Counted from the stretch's first letter, positions 35,771 to 45,208 are shown. The stretch: DNA of 64,000 nt from Glaciimonas sp. CA11.2 (GCF_034314045.1 NZ_JAVIWL010000001.1:3162001-3226000), one strand, 5' to 3'. The notes: generated by a model from the letters alone, not told the origin. Program-made: numbers and translations.

Positions 35771-36344
35771 GGCACAACAATCTGACCCTGCGCACAATAA
35801 TCATCCCGCACAGGAACCGCCATCGGTGCGGGCATTATTTTTAGGGTTTCTCGGGTTGGGATTGATCGGATTTGGTGGAGTGCTACCTCTGGCACGCCGT
35901 ATGTTGGTTGAGCAGCGTCGGTGGCTAACCGATGCGGAGTTCACTGATCTTCTTGGTCTGTGTCAGTTTCTGCCCGGTGGCAATATCATTAATCTCTCGG
36001 TAGCGATCGGATTGCAGTTTCGTGGTATCCGAGGTGCGCTTGCCGCTCTGCTGGGATTGATCGCGGCGCCGACTGCCATTGTGATTGCCCTTGGGGTTAT
36101 TTACGAGCGCTTTCAGAATGATACCCATATCGCGCATATGTTTGCCGGTCTCGCGGCGGCGGCGGCGGGGTTACTTATATCGACCGCTTTAAAGATGGCA
36201 ACACCGCTACGCCGCAAACCGTTAGGGATCTTGATAGCAGCCACCTTCTTCGTCGCGATTGCGTTGTTGCGTTTGCCGTTATTACCAACAATGTTGGTCT
36301 TGGTTCCTGTCAGTATTCTTGTTACATGGCGGTGGGCGGCATGA
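35700..36344 (+). CDS. Chromate transporter, N-terminal half-type subunit (ChrA family)
   Basis: From ATG 35700 the protein has a repeat-derived polar leader of about 45 residues, then the chromate transporter domain: ALFLGFLGLGLIGFGG, MLVEQRRWLTDAEF, LCQFLPGGNIINLS and several membrane helices. Chromate transporters of the short-chain type work as pairs of homologous half proteins; the second half follows immediately (ATGA overlap). The pair may export chromate or handle sulfate-like anions. The true start is uncertain because the leader is repetitive. Confidence 0.85.
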   Translation: MVIRVVTQTEMQAVIPTKVQTERAAQQSDPAHNNHPAQEPPSVRALFLGFLGLGLIGFGGVLPLARRMLVEQRRWLTDAEFTDLLGLCQFLPGGNIINLSVAIGLQFRGIRGALAALLGLIAAPTAIVIALGVIYERFQNDTHIAHMFAGLAAAAAGLLISTALKMATPLRRKPLGILIAATFFVAIALLRLPLLPTMLVLVPVSILVTWRWAA

Positions 36345-36868
36345 TTGCAGTTCTTCTTTCCCTTGCTGCCATTTTTTCAGAACTTTCATTGCTTGCCTTT
36401 GGCGGTGGCAATACCATACTGCCAGAGATGCAGCGTCAGGTTGTCCATATTCATCACTGGATGTCGGCGCAGGAGTTCAGTGCCATGTTCGCGCTGGCGC
36501 AGGCCGCACCGGGGCCAAACATGATGGTGGTGACGCTGGTTGGCTGGCATGTAGCAGGGTGGCCAGGCGTGATTGTGACGTCAATCGCAAAATTCGGCCC
36601 GTCATCGATACTCACCGGCATTACCTTGCATTATTGGCGACGGTTTAAGGATGAGCCTTGGCGCGGTATTGTGCAGGCTGGTCTGGTTCCTGTGACGGTT
36701 GGTTTGGTGGCGGCGAGCGCGTCATTGATCACGGAGGCATCCGTTCATGCCTTGATATTGGGAGCGATCACACTGGGTTGCGTCGTGGGTACGTTGAAAA
36801 CCCGATTACATCCATTATGGTTTTTGGCTGTCGGTGCGTTAGTTGGATTGACTGGGTTTGGTCAGTGA
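36341..36868 (+). CDS. Chromate transporter, second half-type subunit (ChrA family)
   Basis: The ATG at 36341 overlaps the stop of the previous gene, which supports it over an in-frame ATG at 36326. The 175-residue protein has the same domain: SLLAFGGGNTILPEM, FSAMFALAQAAPGPNMM and membrane helices. The PGP-type motif APGPN is the counterpart of PGGN in the first half. Together they form a split ChrA. Confidence 0.9.
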   Translation: MIAVLLSLAAIFSELSLLAFGGGNTILPEMQRQVVHIHHWMSAQEFSAMFALAQAAPGPNMMVVTLVGWHVAGWPGVIVTSIAKFGPSSILTGITLHYWRRFKDEPWRGIVQAGLVPVTVGLVAASASLITEASVHALILGAITLGCVVGTLKTRLHPLWFLAVGALVGLTGFGQ

Positions 36869-37028
36869 TCTCAAAAATATTGGTAAAGCTGAGAGCCTGG
36901 ATTAAAAATAGCCGTGTGGCTTACTGGGAAAAGTGTGATGGCTTTTTAAGGTAGAGACCCGGTGCCGAAAACGACGTCAACATGACAGAAGCAACGGCTG
37001 AACAAAATAGAGGATGAAGCAGAAATAC

Positions 37029-37062
37029 AAAAGGGTTCCAGATCGAAATCTGGAACCCTTTT
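37029..37062 (-). terminator. Terminator of the first tRNA-Lys
   Basis: A 15-bp stem (AAAAGGGTTCCAGAT paired with its complement, loop CGAA) starts six bases behind the CCA end of the tRNA on the minus strand. Confidence 0.88.
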
Positions 37063-37067
37063 TATTT

Positions 37068-37143
37068 TGGTAGGCCGTGCGGGATTCGAACCTGCGACCA
37101 ACGGATTAAAAGTCCGCTGCTCTACCAGCTGAGCTAACGACCC
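37068..37143 (-). tRNA. tRNA-Lys (anticodon UUU)
   Basis: On the minus strand the 76-base sequence starts GGGTCGTTAGCTCAGCTGG, has anticodon loop CTTTTAA, the T-loop GGTTCGAATCC and encoded CCA. The acceptor stem GGGTCGT/ACGGCCT has one or more G-U pairs as in proteobacterial tRNA-Lys. It is identical to the copy at 37278. It carries its own terminator. Confidence 0.97.
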
Positions 37144-37238
37144 AAAACAGTGCTGCTAAGTGCAATCAAAAAAGCCGTCTTTTGTTCACACTTACTTAAA
37201 AACTAAACGACGTTATTTCTGAAAATTTCTGAAATAAC

Positions 37239-37269
37239 AAAGGGTTTTAGATTTCGTCTAAAACCCTTT
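37239..37269 (-). terminator. Terminator of the second tRNA-Lys
   Basis: AAAGGGTTTTAGA and its complement form a 13-bp stem with loop TTTCG, lying eight bases behind the tRNA. A further inverted repeat GTTATTTC/GAAATAAC lies at 37212-37238. Confidence 0.85.
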
Positions 37270-37277
37270 TTTATTCG

Positions 37278-37353
37278 TGGTAGGCCGTGCGGGATTCGAA
37301 CCTGCGACCAACGGATTAAAAGTCCGCTGCTCTACCAGCTGAGCTAACGACCC
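37278..37353 (-). tRNA. tRNA-Lys (anticodon UUU), second copy
   Basis: Identical over its full length to the tRNA at 37068, including the encoded CCA. A consensus promoter lies just upstream (37365-37394). A terminator separates it from the other copy, so each may be a separate transcript or the second relies on read-through. Confidence 0.97.
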
Positions 37354-37364
37354 GAAAGAACGCT

Positions 37365-37394
37365 ATTATAGAGAAGGTGTAGGCACTATGTCAA
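37365..37394 (-). promoter_or_regulatory. Sigma-70 promoter of tRNA-Lys
   Basis: Read on the minus strand, TTGACA (37394-37389) and TATAAT (37370-37365) are both perfect consensus boxes, 18 bases apart, and end 12 bases before the mature tRNA. This is the clearest promoter in the window. Confidence 0.88.
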
Positions 37395-37442
37395 ACTACT
37401 CTTGTCTTTTTATTTCATCTTCGTGAAAAGACTGCTTTTAAT

Positions 37443-38189
37443 TCACTTTGCACCGGCTAAACGTTCTTTAGCAGTCACAGCCGCAGGCGTGTTTGGATAT
37501 TGAGAGATGACTTGCTCAAGTGATTTTTTTGCAGCGCCCTTGTCCTTCAACTCAGTGTAACTACTCGACATGTTCAAAAGAGCGTCAGCCGCTTTCGGAT
37601 TGTCGGGATATTTTTTGATCACCACTTGCTGTGCCGCTATGGCGTTTTTATAGTCGCGTTGCGCAAAGTACGAATTGCCCAACCAGTATTGTGCCGAAGG
37701 CGCAAAGCCTGACGCTGGATAGCGCCTCAGATAATCGGAGAACGCCGCGGTAGCGCCTTTGTAGTCGCCACCCTTGAAACTGGCTAGCGCAGCGTCATAC
37801 GATTTCTGCTCGTTAGGATCAATGCTGACTTCCTGGCCATCAACGTTGACTTTTTGCGGCTCCAGTTTACGCAAACGATTATCCAGATCGACATAAAAAT
37901 CTTTCTGGCGTTGCTGCGTATTGGCAACCTCGTTGGTCAACACTTCAATCTGTCCTCGTAGCTTGGCGATCTCTTGATTCAATTGATCGTTTTGATCAGC
38001 CAGACTAAGTGAGCTGCTCTTATCCGCTTTACCGTCGACGCGGGCATTCACCGCATCAATTCTGCTGCGAATATCAAGAATTGCGCGTCGTGCTTCAGCA
38101 TCGTCAAACAAACCGGCGTGGGCTATCGGTGCAAAGCAACCTGCGGCCAGCAAGGCCGCAGTCAGCGTTGATTTAGAAAAAATCCGCAT
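37443..38189 (-). CDS. cpoB: Tol-Pal system protein CpoB (YbgF)
   Basis: The 248-residue periplasmic protein has a signal peptide (ending near APIAHAG), an N-terminal coiled coil (about 30-110, the trimerisation part) and C-terminal TPR repeats (YDAALASFKGGDYKGATAAF, SAQYWLGNSYFAQRDYKNAI). CpoB couples PBP1B activity to Tol-Pal constriction. It is the last gene of the operon, 17 bases behind pal. GTG and ATG codons upstream of 38189 are alternative starts. Confidence 0.94.
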   Translation of the reverse strand: MRIFSKSTLTAALLAAGCFAPIAHAGLFDDAEARRAILDIRSRIDAVNARVDGKADKSSSLSLADQNDQLNQEIAKLRGQIEVLTNEVANTQQRQKDFYVDLDNRLRKLEPQKVNVDGQEVSIDPNEQKSYDAALASFKGGDYKGATAAFSDYLRRYPASGFAPSAQYWLGNSYFAQRDYKNAIAAQQVVIKKYPDNPKAADALLNMSSSYTELKDKGAAKKSLEQVISQYPNTPAAVTAKERLAGAK

Positions 38190-38206
38190 GATCATCACTT
38201 GGTTTA

Positions 38207-38725
38207 TTAATAAACGATATCTGCGCGACGATTCTCAGCGAAAGACGCTTCGTCGTTGCCCAGTGCTTTAGGCTTTTCTTTGCCCAGAGAAACGGCTTCT
38301 ACCTGTGCATCAGGAACACCTAGCAATGCCATTGCTTTACGAACTGCTTCAGCACGTTTCTGGCCCAGTGCCAGATTGTATTCGCGACCGCCGCGGTCAT
38401 CGGTATTGCCTTGAATGATGATCTTACGACCCTTGTTAGCGATCAGGTATTTAGCGTGCGCTTCAACAACAGAGCGGAACTCTTCTTTGACCGAATAGCT
38501 ATCGTAGTCGAAATAAATGCTGCGCTTGGACAGAACGCCTTGCGGGTCATTCAATGCATCGCTTGAACCAGCGTTGACCGGGTTGACGGAACGTGGATCT
38601 GCTCCACCGGTCATGCTGCCGCGGTCTTCGATCTTAGCCTTGTCGTCAAGCTTGACAGGGGATGAGCATGCGGCAAGTAAAACGGCGCTTGAAACGATAA
38701 GGGCAAAGCTACTGAGGTGGCGCAT
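38207..38725 (-). CDS. pal: Peptidoglycan-associated lipoprotein Pal
   Basis: The ATG at 38725 has GGAGA upstream and begins a lipoprotein signal with lipobox LLAAC. A longer frame would run through a dispersed repeat and is not credible. The OmpA-like domain shows IYFDYDSYSVKEE, GNTDDRGGREYNLALGQKRAEAV and the late ENRRADIVY motif that binds peptidoglycan. Pal anchors the outer membrane to the wall. The gap to tolB (about 186 bases) is unusual for this operon and holds repeat copy C. Confidence 0.96.
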   Translation of the reverse strand: MRHLSSFALIVSSAVLLAACSSPVKLDDKAKIEDRGSMTGGADPRSVNPVNAGSSDALNDPQGVLSKRSIYFDYDSYSVKEEFRSVVEAHAKYLIANKGRKIIIQGNTDDRGGREYNLALGQKRAEAVRKAMALLGVPDAQVEAVSLGKEKPKALGNDEASFAENRRADIVY

Positions 38726-38751
38726 TATTATTCTCCAGAGAGGTGAGTTGT

Positions 38752-38853
38752 TCAGGACTTCTGCAAAATCGCCCCAATGGGGTTGTGCTTTCCTAACGTT
38801 CTTTGTCGGCAGGGTTGGCAAGCCCGCTGCTGGGACAATTTTGCGTAAGTCCT
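38752..38853. repeat. Dispersed palindromic-ended repeat, copy C, between tolB and pal
   Basis: TCAGGACTTCTGCAAAA at the left and TTTTGCGTAAGTCCT at the right are near-perfect inverted ends of a 102-bp unit; the interior shares TTGTGCTTTCCT and GGTTGGCAAGC with copy B. It occupies most of the tolB-pal gap in the operon transcript, where a hairpin may affect pal expression. Confidence 0.8.
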
Positions 38854-38911
38854 ATTGTTTTACTTATTACTTAACTTTAATACACATCGCGATGGAACTA
38901 CTACTTGGTAA

Positions 38912-40234
38912 TTACTTCATAAACGGGCCCCAGGTCGGCTCCCTGATATCGCCGGCCTGAACGGTCAATCGTTGTTTGACACGGCCATCGACTGAGACAA
39001 CCGCGAGCGATCCACGACGGCCGCCAGACTCGGTTGCATACATAATGTATTGACCGTTTGGCGAGAAGCTTGGGGACTCGTCTTTAACCGTATCCGACAA
39101 ACGCTGCTCTTGGTTGTTACCTAAATCCATGGCGTACAATTGGAAGCCACCGCTCCGACGAGAAATATACGCCAATGTTTTGCCATCTGGCGAAATTCGA
39201 GGACTGATGTTGTAATTACCGCTAAAAGTCACGCGTTGGGCCTCTCCCCCATTAGCACTCATCTTGTAAATTTGCGGGCCACCACTGCGATCGCTGGTGA
39301 AGTAAATACTTTGTCCGTCAGCAGAGAATTGCGGCTCGGTGTCAATGCCGGAAGTATTTGTCAAACGACGCAGGCTGCTACCATCAGCATTGACAACGTA
39401 CACTTGGGTCAGGCTGTCGCGCGCCAGGGCAATCGCGATTTTGGTGCCATCAGGCGACCAGGATGGGGCCGAGTTACTACCCTTGTAGTTAGCAATAATA
39501 GTGCGTTGTTTTGTCACTAGATTCTGCACGTACACAATCGGTTTTTTTGCTTCAAATGACACATATGCTACCTTGGTTCCATCAGGCGACCAAGCTGGCG
39601 AAATGATAGGTTCGTTGGATCGCAGAGCGACTTGCGTACCTTCGCCATCTGCATCGGCAATTTCCAAACGATATTCTTTACCAGATTTAGTGACGTACGC
39701 AATACGCGTAGCAAAAGCACCACGAATGCCGATCAGTTTTTGATAAATATCGTCGGCAATTTTATGCGCTGAAACGCGGGTGTATTGGGCAGACGACGAC
39801 AGTGACAGTCCAGAAAGCTGGGCTGACTTAACTGTATCGAGCAACTTATAGCGGACGTCGAACCGGCCATCGGCTAATTTTTCTACACTACCCACAACCA
39901 AGGCGTCGGCCCCACGTGATTTCCAATCACCGTAGTTGATTTGCGATGCGTCGGAGACCACGTCGCTGGTATCGATAATCTTAAACATGCCGCTACGCGA
40001 CAAATCAGCTTTAATGATCGCTGTAATTTGTTGCGGTGCCAGATTTTCATTGCTAAAACCAGCGATTGCGATAGGAATTTGCGTGGCGCCCACGCCTGCA
40101 GTTTCAATGCGTAACTGGGCATACACCAATGGCGTCGATATCAGGGCTGTGACGGCTATACCGATCACGGCAATTGAGCGTACTGAATGTCGTATCCAAG
40201 TCCCGATTAACGGGCTTGATGGGTTCTTTTTCAT
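38912..40234 (-). CDS. tolB: Tol-Pal system beta-propeller protein TolB
   Basis: The 440-residue protein has a signal peptide (cleavage near VYAQ, about 40), an N-terminal alpha/beta domain ([12 protein letters not shown]) and a six-bladed propeller with repeated SPDG motifs ([43 protein letters not shown]). TolB links TolA and Pal in the periplasm. It begins 3 bases after the tolA stop. Lengths agree with the family. Confidence 0.97.
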   Translation of the reverse strand: MKKNPSSPLIGTWIRHSVRSIAVIGIAVTALISTPLVYAQLRIETAGVGATQIPIAIAGFSNENLAPQQITAIIKADLSRSGMFKIIDTSDVVSDASQINYGDWKSRGADALVVGSVEKLADGRFDVRYKLLDTVKSAQLSGLSLSSSAQYTRVSAHKIADDIYQKLIGIRGAFATRIAYVTKSGKEYRLEIADADGEGTQVALRSNEPIISPAWSPDGTKVAYVSFEAKKPIVYVQNLVTKQRTIIANYKGSNSAPSWSPDGTKIAIALARDSLTQVYVVNADGSSLRRLTNTSGIDTEPQFSADGQSIYFTSDRSGGPQIYKMSANGGEAQRVTFSGNYNISPRISPDGKTLAYISRRSGGFQLYAMDLGNNQEQRLSDTVKDESPSFSPNGQYIMYATESGGRRGSLAVVSVDGRVKQRLTVQAGDIREPTWGPFMK

Positions 40235-40237
40235 AGT

Positions 40238-41248
40238 TTATTGATCTTTCGGTTTATGGATTCCGATGAAGCTAGAGGGAACAGAACCCGATTTATCTTT
40301 TGGATAAGGTGCAGATCTCTCAATTGCACGCTTTACCGCTTCGTCGAAACCCGAGACACCTGAGGGTTTTCGCAAGTGAATACTGGCCACTGATCCATCT
40401 GGAAGTAGCTGTACTTCATATTCTACCGACGGATTTCCAGCCATGCCATCGGGCACGTTAAAGTTGATAAATCCTTTTATTTTGGCACCAACTTTTTGGG
40501 CGTAACCAGGATCGCCACGCGGTCCTTGAGATTGTGCGGCGGTGCCGGTGCTATTCGATGCGCCATTGCCGGTAGCCTGTCCCAGTAACCGCTTCATATC
40601 ATCATTATGTCGTTTGTCGGAAGCTGCATCGTCGGCCTTGCGTTGTTTGTCGATAGCAGCTTTTTTAGCCGCCTCTTTTGCCGCCTCCTGTTTCTGCTTC
40701 AATTTGTCGTCTGCTTCCGCTGCTTTTTTTGCATCAGCATCCGCTTTTTTCTTATCGTCAGCCGCTTTCTGCTTCGCAGCCAGCTTATCGGCTAATTTTG
40801 CGGCATCTTTTTTCTCCTGCGCTTTTTCCTGTTCGTCGGCTTTACGCTGGCGTTCTTTATCCTCAAGAACCTGCTCGGCATGATCTCGATCCTTCTTCTC
40901 TTGTACTTTCCGCTTTCGCTCTTTTTCTAATGCAATTTCGGGATCAGGCACGACCGGCTGAACCACTTTTGGTGGCGGTGGTGCTTCCGTTGCAACGGGT
41001 TTCTGCACGGGTTGCGGGACTGGTTTTTCTATCGGTTCTGGCGGCGGCGTTGGTGTTGGCGGCGGCGGTGCCGCTTCCCGTACCTCCGGGCTCCATACTT
41101 CTGCCTCAACGGCTACGGGTACTTGGCTTTGCCAATGGACGCCGATCCACAGGAATACGATCAACGCCGCATGCACTGCTGCTGCCAGAGCGATAGCGCG
41201 CCATCGACCCGGTTCTTTTGGTATTGAGTAAGGGATGCGATCTGTCAT
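40238..41248 (-). CDS. tolA: Cell envelope integrity protein TolA
   Basis: The 336-residue version starts at ATG 41248 (MTDRIPYSIPKEPGRWRAI). It has one membrane helix (about 15-38), a proline-rich segment (PTPTPPPEPIEKP), a long lysine/alanine/glutamate coiled coil (about 90-210) and a C-terminal TolA domain (VEYEVQLLPDGSVASIHL). TolA spans the periplasm and uses the TolQR motor to reach TolB and Pal. An in-frame GTG at 41299 would overlap the tolR end. Extensive shadow frames oppose it because of the repetitive coiled coil. Confidence 0.95.
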   Translation of the reverse strand: MTDRIPYSIPKEPGRWRAIALAAAVHAALIVFLWIGVHWQSQVPVAVEAEVWSPEVREAAPPPPTPTPPPEPIEKPVPQPVQKPVATEAPPPPKVVQPVVPDPEIALEKERKRKVQEKKDRDHAEQVLEDKERQRKADEQEKAQEKKDAAKLADKLAAKQKAADDKKKADADAKKAAEADDKLKQKQEAAKEAAKKAAIDKQRKADDAASDKRHNDDMKRLLGQATGNGASNSTGTAAQSQGPRGDPGYAQKVGAKIKGFINFNVPDGMAGNPSVEYEVQLLPDGSVASIHLRKPSGVSGFDEAVKRAIERSAPYPKDKSGSVPSSFIGIHKPKDQ

Positions 41249-41276
41249 GAGCAGACTGTCAATTTGCGGCAGTTCG

Positions 41277-41711
41277 TCACTTGGTCGCCAATCCAACACG
41301 GTTGATACCCATTATTTTGGCTTCAGAAATAACCTGTATGACCTCATCATACTTAATATCTTTTTCTGCCGAGATCATCACTGGCATATCAGGATTGTCA
41401 TCGTGAAGCGATTGCAATTTGGCTTTCAGTTTATTTTTTTCGACTGTTTCGGCTTGGCTGCCACCAGTTTTCTTGCCATTGATACGCACGCTTGAATCGC
41501 CATTGGCTTTCAGTGCGATTTCGATGTATTCCGTAGGCGGCGCGACAGACTTAGCAGCGGTGGGTAAGTTGATGACATTGGGATTGACCATCGGGGCCGA
41601 AACCATAAAAATCACCAGCAAAACCATCATGACGTCGATATACGGCACGACGTTGATTTCTGCTTTGAATTTGCGCGGACGTCCTCCGCGCATGGATGAG
41701 AAGCCCGTCAT
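41277..41711 (-). CDS. tolR: Tol-Pal system proton-channel protein TolR
   Basis: The 144-residue protein has one membrane helix with the ion-pathway aspartate (INVVPYIDVMMVLLVIFMV) and a periplasmic domain, matching ExbD/TolR. It overlaps the tolQ stop by one base. TolR and TolQ form the proton-driven motor of the system. Confidence 0.96.
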   Translation of the reverse strand: MTGFSSMRGGRPRKFKAEINVVPYIDVMMVLLVIFMVSAPMVNPNVINLPTAAKSVAPPTEYIEIALKANGDSSVRINGKKTGGSQAETVEKNKLKAKLQSLHDDNPDMPVMISAEKDIKYDEVIQVISEAKIMGINRVGLATK

Positions 41712-42412
41712 TAGCGTGCCTGCCGTTGCAAGATGTTAGAGAATTCTTCGATGAAACTTTCAAAGCGGATCGCCAAACGGTCTACATCATGCGCAAAACG
41801 GTTGTAAGCAACAACCGCCGGAATCGCGGCAAAAAGACCAATCGCGGTGGCGATCAACGCTTCGGCAATACCCGGAGCAACGGCCGCCAATGTTGCTTGC
41901 TGGACATTTGCCAGGCCACGGAACGCATTCATAATGCCCCACACGGTGCCGAACAAACCAACGTAAGGCGAGACCGAGCCGACTGAAGCCAGGAACGCCA
42001 GATGAGATTCTAGCGCATCCATTTCACGTTGATACGCGGCACGCATCGCTCGGCGCGAACCATCTAGCAACGCAGCAGAATCAGTACTGGCTTTATGTCC
42101 GGCGGATGCTTTGATTTTGCTGAATTCATCCATTCCAGCGGCAAAAATACGTTCCATCGCACCTGTTGCACCTGCGCCACGGCGACGATTTGAGGTCGTT
42201 CCCTGATACAACTCGGTGAGATTTCCGCCTGACCAGAAGGCCCGTTCGAACTCTTCTGTTTGGGCGCGCGCGCTTCTGATGGCGAACATCTTGCGGAATA
42301 TGTATGTCCAACTCATCACAGAGACTGCTAACAATAGCAGCATGACAAGTTGCACAAGCACAGAAGCATTGGTGATGAGAGTGAGAAACGAAAGATCTTG
42401 AGTGACGGTCAT
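41711..42412 (-). CDS. tolQ: Tol-Pal system motor protein TolQ
   Basis: The 233-residue protein has three membrane helices with the ExbB/TolQ signatures: LVQLVMLLLLAVSVMSWTYIF, a cytoplasmic loop, and SVSPYVGLFGTVWGIMNAF plus a third helix AEALIATAIGLFAAIPAVVAYN. It forms the pentameric motor around TolR. ybgC lies upstream with a 220-base gap. Confidence 0.97.
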   Translation of the reverse strand: MTVTQDLSFLTLITNASVLVQLVMLLLLAVSVMSWTYIFRKMFAIRSARAQTEEFERAFWSGGNLTELYQGTTSNRRRGAGATGAMERIFAAGMDEFSKIKASAGHKASTDSAALLDGSRRAMRAAYQREMDALESHLAFLASVGSVSPYVGLFGTVWGIMNAFRGLANVQQATLAAVAPGIAEALIATAIGLFAAIPAVVAYNRFAHDVDRLAIRFESFIEEFSNILQRQAR

Positions 42413-42633
42413 GTAGGCAGTCTGGATAAATGGTCTTGGGCAGCTGTCTTAACTAACGCCATTCAAAGTGTTAGCAAAACGATCTGTGGTTTTATATTAG
42501 CGCTAAATGATGATTAAATTTCTTGAGAGCACTGAGGTGCGTAAAGAGTGATTGTAATCGTTACCAGGTGCTTTCAGTTTCTGATCAGCATTTAGCAGCA
42601 TTGATAGATTGGATTGTCGTGTCTGGAGCGCAA

Positions 42634-43107
42634 TTAAAAAGGTGCGTTCGTTATGTCATTGATGGAAATTTGTGTGGGACGAATTTGGTCTAATACTCTT
42701 TGTGGAATTGCCGCAGGTCGAAATGTATGGGTATTAACACACACTACTTTAATGCGACCAGTTGCTAATAATTTTGGCGTCTCTTCGTCATAACGCCAAG
42801 CCTGTTGTATGAAATCAACGGCAACACGGCCAATTTTTTCGACAATGACGGTCAAATTAAGTTCATCGTCAAGACGCGCTGGGGCTTGATAATCGAGTGC
42901 GGTGCTTTTGACAACAAACATGACTTCATCGGTTTTGACCAACTGGCTCTGTTCAATTCCCGCCGTGCGCAACCATTCAGTGCGTGCGCGCTCGAAAAAT
43001 TTCAAATAGTTTGCATAAAAAACAACTCCGCCGGCGTCAGTGTCTTCGTAGTACACGCGGATGGACCAGTTGAAGTCTTTTGCTGTCTCAGATAATACTG
43101 CGTTCAT
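42634..43107 (-). CDS. ybgC: Acyl-CoA thioesterase YbgC
   Basis: The 157-residue version begins MNAVLSETAKDFNW at 43107; a frame open to 43182 adds residues without family likeness. It is a hot-dog fold thioesterase with RVYYEDTDAGGVVFYANYLKFFE, including the catalytic aspartate, and the ERARTEWLR motif. YbgC hydrolyses short acyl-CoA or acyl carrier species and is the usual first gene of tol-pal operons. Confidence 0.93.
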   Translation of the reverse strand: MNAVLSETAKDFNWSIRVYYEDTDAGGVVFYANYLKFFERARTEWLRTAGIEQSQLVKTDEVMFVVKSTALDYQAPARLDDELNLTVIVEKIGRVAVDFIQQAWRYDEETPKLLATGRIKVVCVNTHTFRPAAIPQRVLDQIRPTQISINDITNAPF

Positions 43108-43435
43108 GGTGTGTTGGCTGATGTGCTCTGTATGGTTACAGTGAACCGAAATGGGTAAGTTTAATACGTAAAAAGCATGCATGACTAGCTAAGTATTAAG
43201 ACTAAGGTTTAAGACTGTCGATGAAAGTGCATCTTTAATCTTGTTTTTTAGCAATGAAACTGACCGTGTGAGTGATCATTCCCGTGCTGCGGTGCAAAAT
43301 AAGTAGAAATTGTAGCCCAAACCCGTGGTTTTAAAAACTAGTATCGCCCATGAGATGGTGCTCCGACCGCCTTTGTCGGCTTTTGACAATCTTGCTCTAT
43401 CGATGCCCTTCACTTACAATACGTCTACCATTTCG

Positions 43436-43541
43436 TCTCACGTAACTGGCGAAAACCGGACCGATGCAATCTGCTTCGACTCCGGGAAAGATGGGCAACC
43501 ATCGGGAAGCGTGAGATTTTACCGCCGTGCGCCTGGGCAGC
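43436..43541 (+). promoter_or_regulatory. ZTP (ZMP) riboswitch upstream of glyA
   Basis: P1 is seen as TCTCACG (43436-43442) paired with CGTGAGA (43510-43516). The conserved strand after the first arm is TAACTGGCG, a hairpin ATGG/CCAT precedes CGGGAAG before the second arm, and the conserved pseudoknot tail GCGCCTGGGCA lies at 43529-43539. These are the hallmarks of the pfl/ZTP class, which senses ZTP/ZMP when folate one-carbon units run short and is often found before glyA. GGGCAGCC of the tail can also pair with GGCTGCC near 43565, a possible expression platform. Confidence 0.88.
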
Positions 43542-43642
43542 CCGAATGGAACGTACGACTGAGGCTGCCGCATTCCCCCTTCTTTTTGGCCCTCATTCGA
43601 TGCAGAACCTGAAAAGGTTAACCTCTATCGATTGGAATCATC

Positions 43643-44887
43643 ATGTTTGAAAAAAACCATACCATCTCTAACGTCGATCCAGAATTGTGGACCGCCATTC
43701 AGAATGAAAATCATCGTCAGCAAGAACATATCGAACTGATCGCGTCGGAAAACTATTGTTCGCCAGCAGTAATGGAAGCGCAAGGGACACAACTCACTAA
43801 TAAGTACGCCGAAGGTTATCCGGGCAAGCGCTACTACGGCGGCTGTGAATTTGTCGACGTGGTTGAGCAACTGGCCATTGATCGCGTAAAAGCGCTGTTC
43901 GGGGCAGAAGCAGCTAACGTGCAGCCCAATTCGGGCTCGCAAGCAAATCAGGGCGTTTTCTTTGCAGTATTGAAACCCGGCGACACAATCATGGGCATGT
44001 CACTGGCTGAAGGCGGTCACTTGACACACGGCATGGCGTTAAACATGTCTGGCAAATGGTTTAATGTGGTTTCGTACGGTCTCAATGAAAAAGAAGAAAT
44101 CGATTACGAGGCGCTGGAGCGCCTCGCACACGAAAGTAAACCAAAGCTGATCATCGCCGGTGCTTCCGCCTATGCGTTGCGAATCGATTTTGAGCGAATT
44201 TCCAAAGTCGCTAAAGCGGTTGGTGCTTATTTTATGGTCGACATGGCGCATTACGCTGGCTTGATCGCGGCGGGCGAGTATCCGAACCCGGTGCCTTACG
44301 CTGACTTCGTTACCTCGACAACGCACAAGTCTTTACGTGGACCACGCGGCGGTATTATTTTGATGAAAGCGGAATACGAAAAGATCATCAACTCGGCGAT
44401 TTTCCCTGGTATCCAGGGCGGTCCGCTGATGCACGTGATTGCGGGAAAAGCTGTTGCCTTTAAGGAAGCGCTGACACCAGAATTCAAAACCTATCAACAA
44501 CAAGTCGTGAAGAACGCCGATGCATTGGCTAAAGCGTTGATTTCTCGTGGTTTGCGCATTGTTTCCGGTCGTACCGAGTCGCACGTCATGCTGGTTGATT
44601 TGCGCGCTAAAAATATTACAGGTAAAGAAGCGGAAGCCATTCTCGGCTCCGCGCACATGACTTGTAATAAAAATGCTATTCCAAATGATCCGGAAAAACC
44701 ATTCGTCACTTCCGGTATTCGTGTCGGTAGTCCAGCGCTGACAACGCGCGGATTTAAGGAGGCGGAAGCGACCAAGATCGGACATTTGATCGCCGATGTG
44801 CTGGATAACCCGCACGATGCGGCGACGATTGAGCGCGTTAAAGTTGAAGTCAAGAAATTGACTGACGCATTTCCTGTGTATGGCTGA
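43643..44887 (+). CDS. glyA: Serine hydroxymethyltransferase
   Basis: The 414-residue protein interconverts serine and glycine with tetrahydrofolate and PLP. Signatures are [36 protein letters not shown], the PLP lysine in [12 protein letters not shown] near residue 228, and a late [16 protein letters not shown]. The length agrees with the E. coli enzyme. It is controlled by the ZTP riboswitch just upstream. nrdR follows after 320 bases. Confidence 0.97.
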   Translation: MFEKNHTISNVDPELWTAIQNENHRQQEHIELIASENYCSPAVMEAQGTQLTNKYAEGYPGKRYYGGCEFVDVVEQLAIDRVKALFGAEAANVQPNSGSQANQGVFFAVLKPGDTIMGMSLAEGGHLTHGMALNMSGKWFNVVSYGLNEKEEIDYEALERLAHESKPKLIIAGASAYALRIDFERISKVAKAVGAYFMVDMAHYAGLIAAGEYPNPVPYADFVTSTTHKSLRGPRGGIILMKAEYEKIINSAIFPGIQGGPLMHVIAGKAVAFKEALTPEFKTYQQQVVKNADALAKALISRGLRIVSGRTESHVMLVDLRAKNITGKEAEAILGSAHMTCNKNAIPNDPEKPFVTSGIRVGSPALTTRGFKEAEATKIGHLIADVLDNPHDAATIERVKVEVKKLTDAFPVYG

Positions 44888-44941
44888 TCCTTTAGTTTGA
44901 TGTATTTGTTTGCCGGTATGCAATAGATTATTTTTTTGACC

Positions 44942-44968
44942 CCGCTAATACTTGAACGGTATTAGCGG
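44942..44968 (+). terminator. Hairpin behind glyA
   Basis: CCGCTAATAC and GTATTAGCGG form a perfect 10-bp stem with a 7-base loop 55 bases after the glyA stop. No T-tract follows, so it may be a 3' end structure rather than a strong terminator. The rest of the gap to nrdR (to 45208) shows a TATAAT at 45129 with only a weak -35 box. Confidence 0.6.
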
Positions 44969-45208
44969 CGGTTAAGGCGATTTTATTTGCGCCTCCGTTC
45001 TCGGCATTCACTATCAGCATTTATACCGATACTCGATACCAGGATCAGGTCTAGGCATTAAGTATCATCAGTCCTAAGCGTAAGCATTAAGTCCGGGTCC
45101 ATTCTGGTTTTTAACTAAAATGGGCCCCTATAATATGGCGATAGCAAAAGAAAAATAATGTGCTAGCCAACAGAGCGTCGATCAACCGTTATTTAGATTG
45201 CTGCCATC

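Noticed and set aside
40542..41227. Long plus-strand frames opposite tolA
   Set aside because: They are shadows of the repetitive Lys/Ala/Glu coiled-coil codons of tolA.
43325..43612. Open frame of 95 codons upstream of glyA
   Set aside because: It runs across the ZTP riboswitch and has no ribosome binding site or protein-like features.
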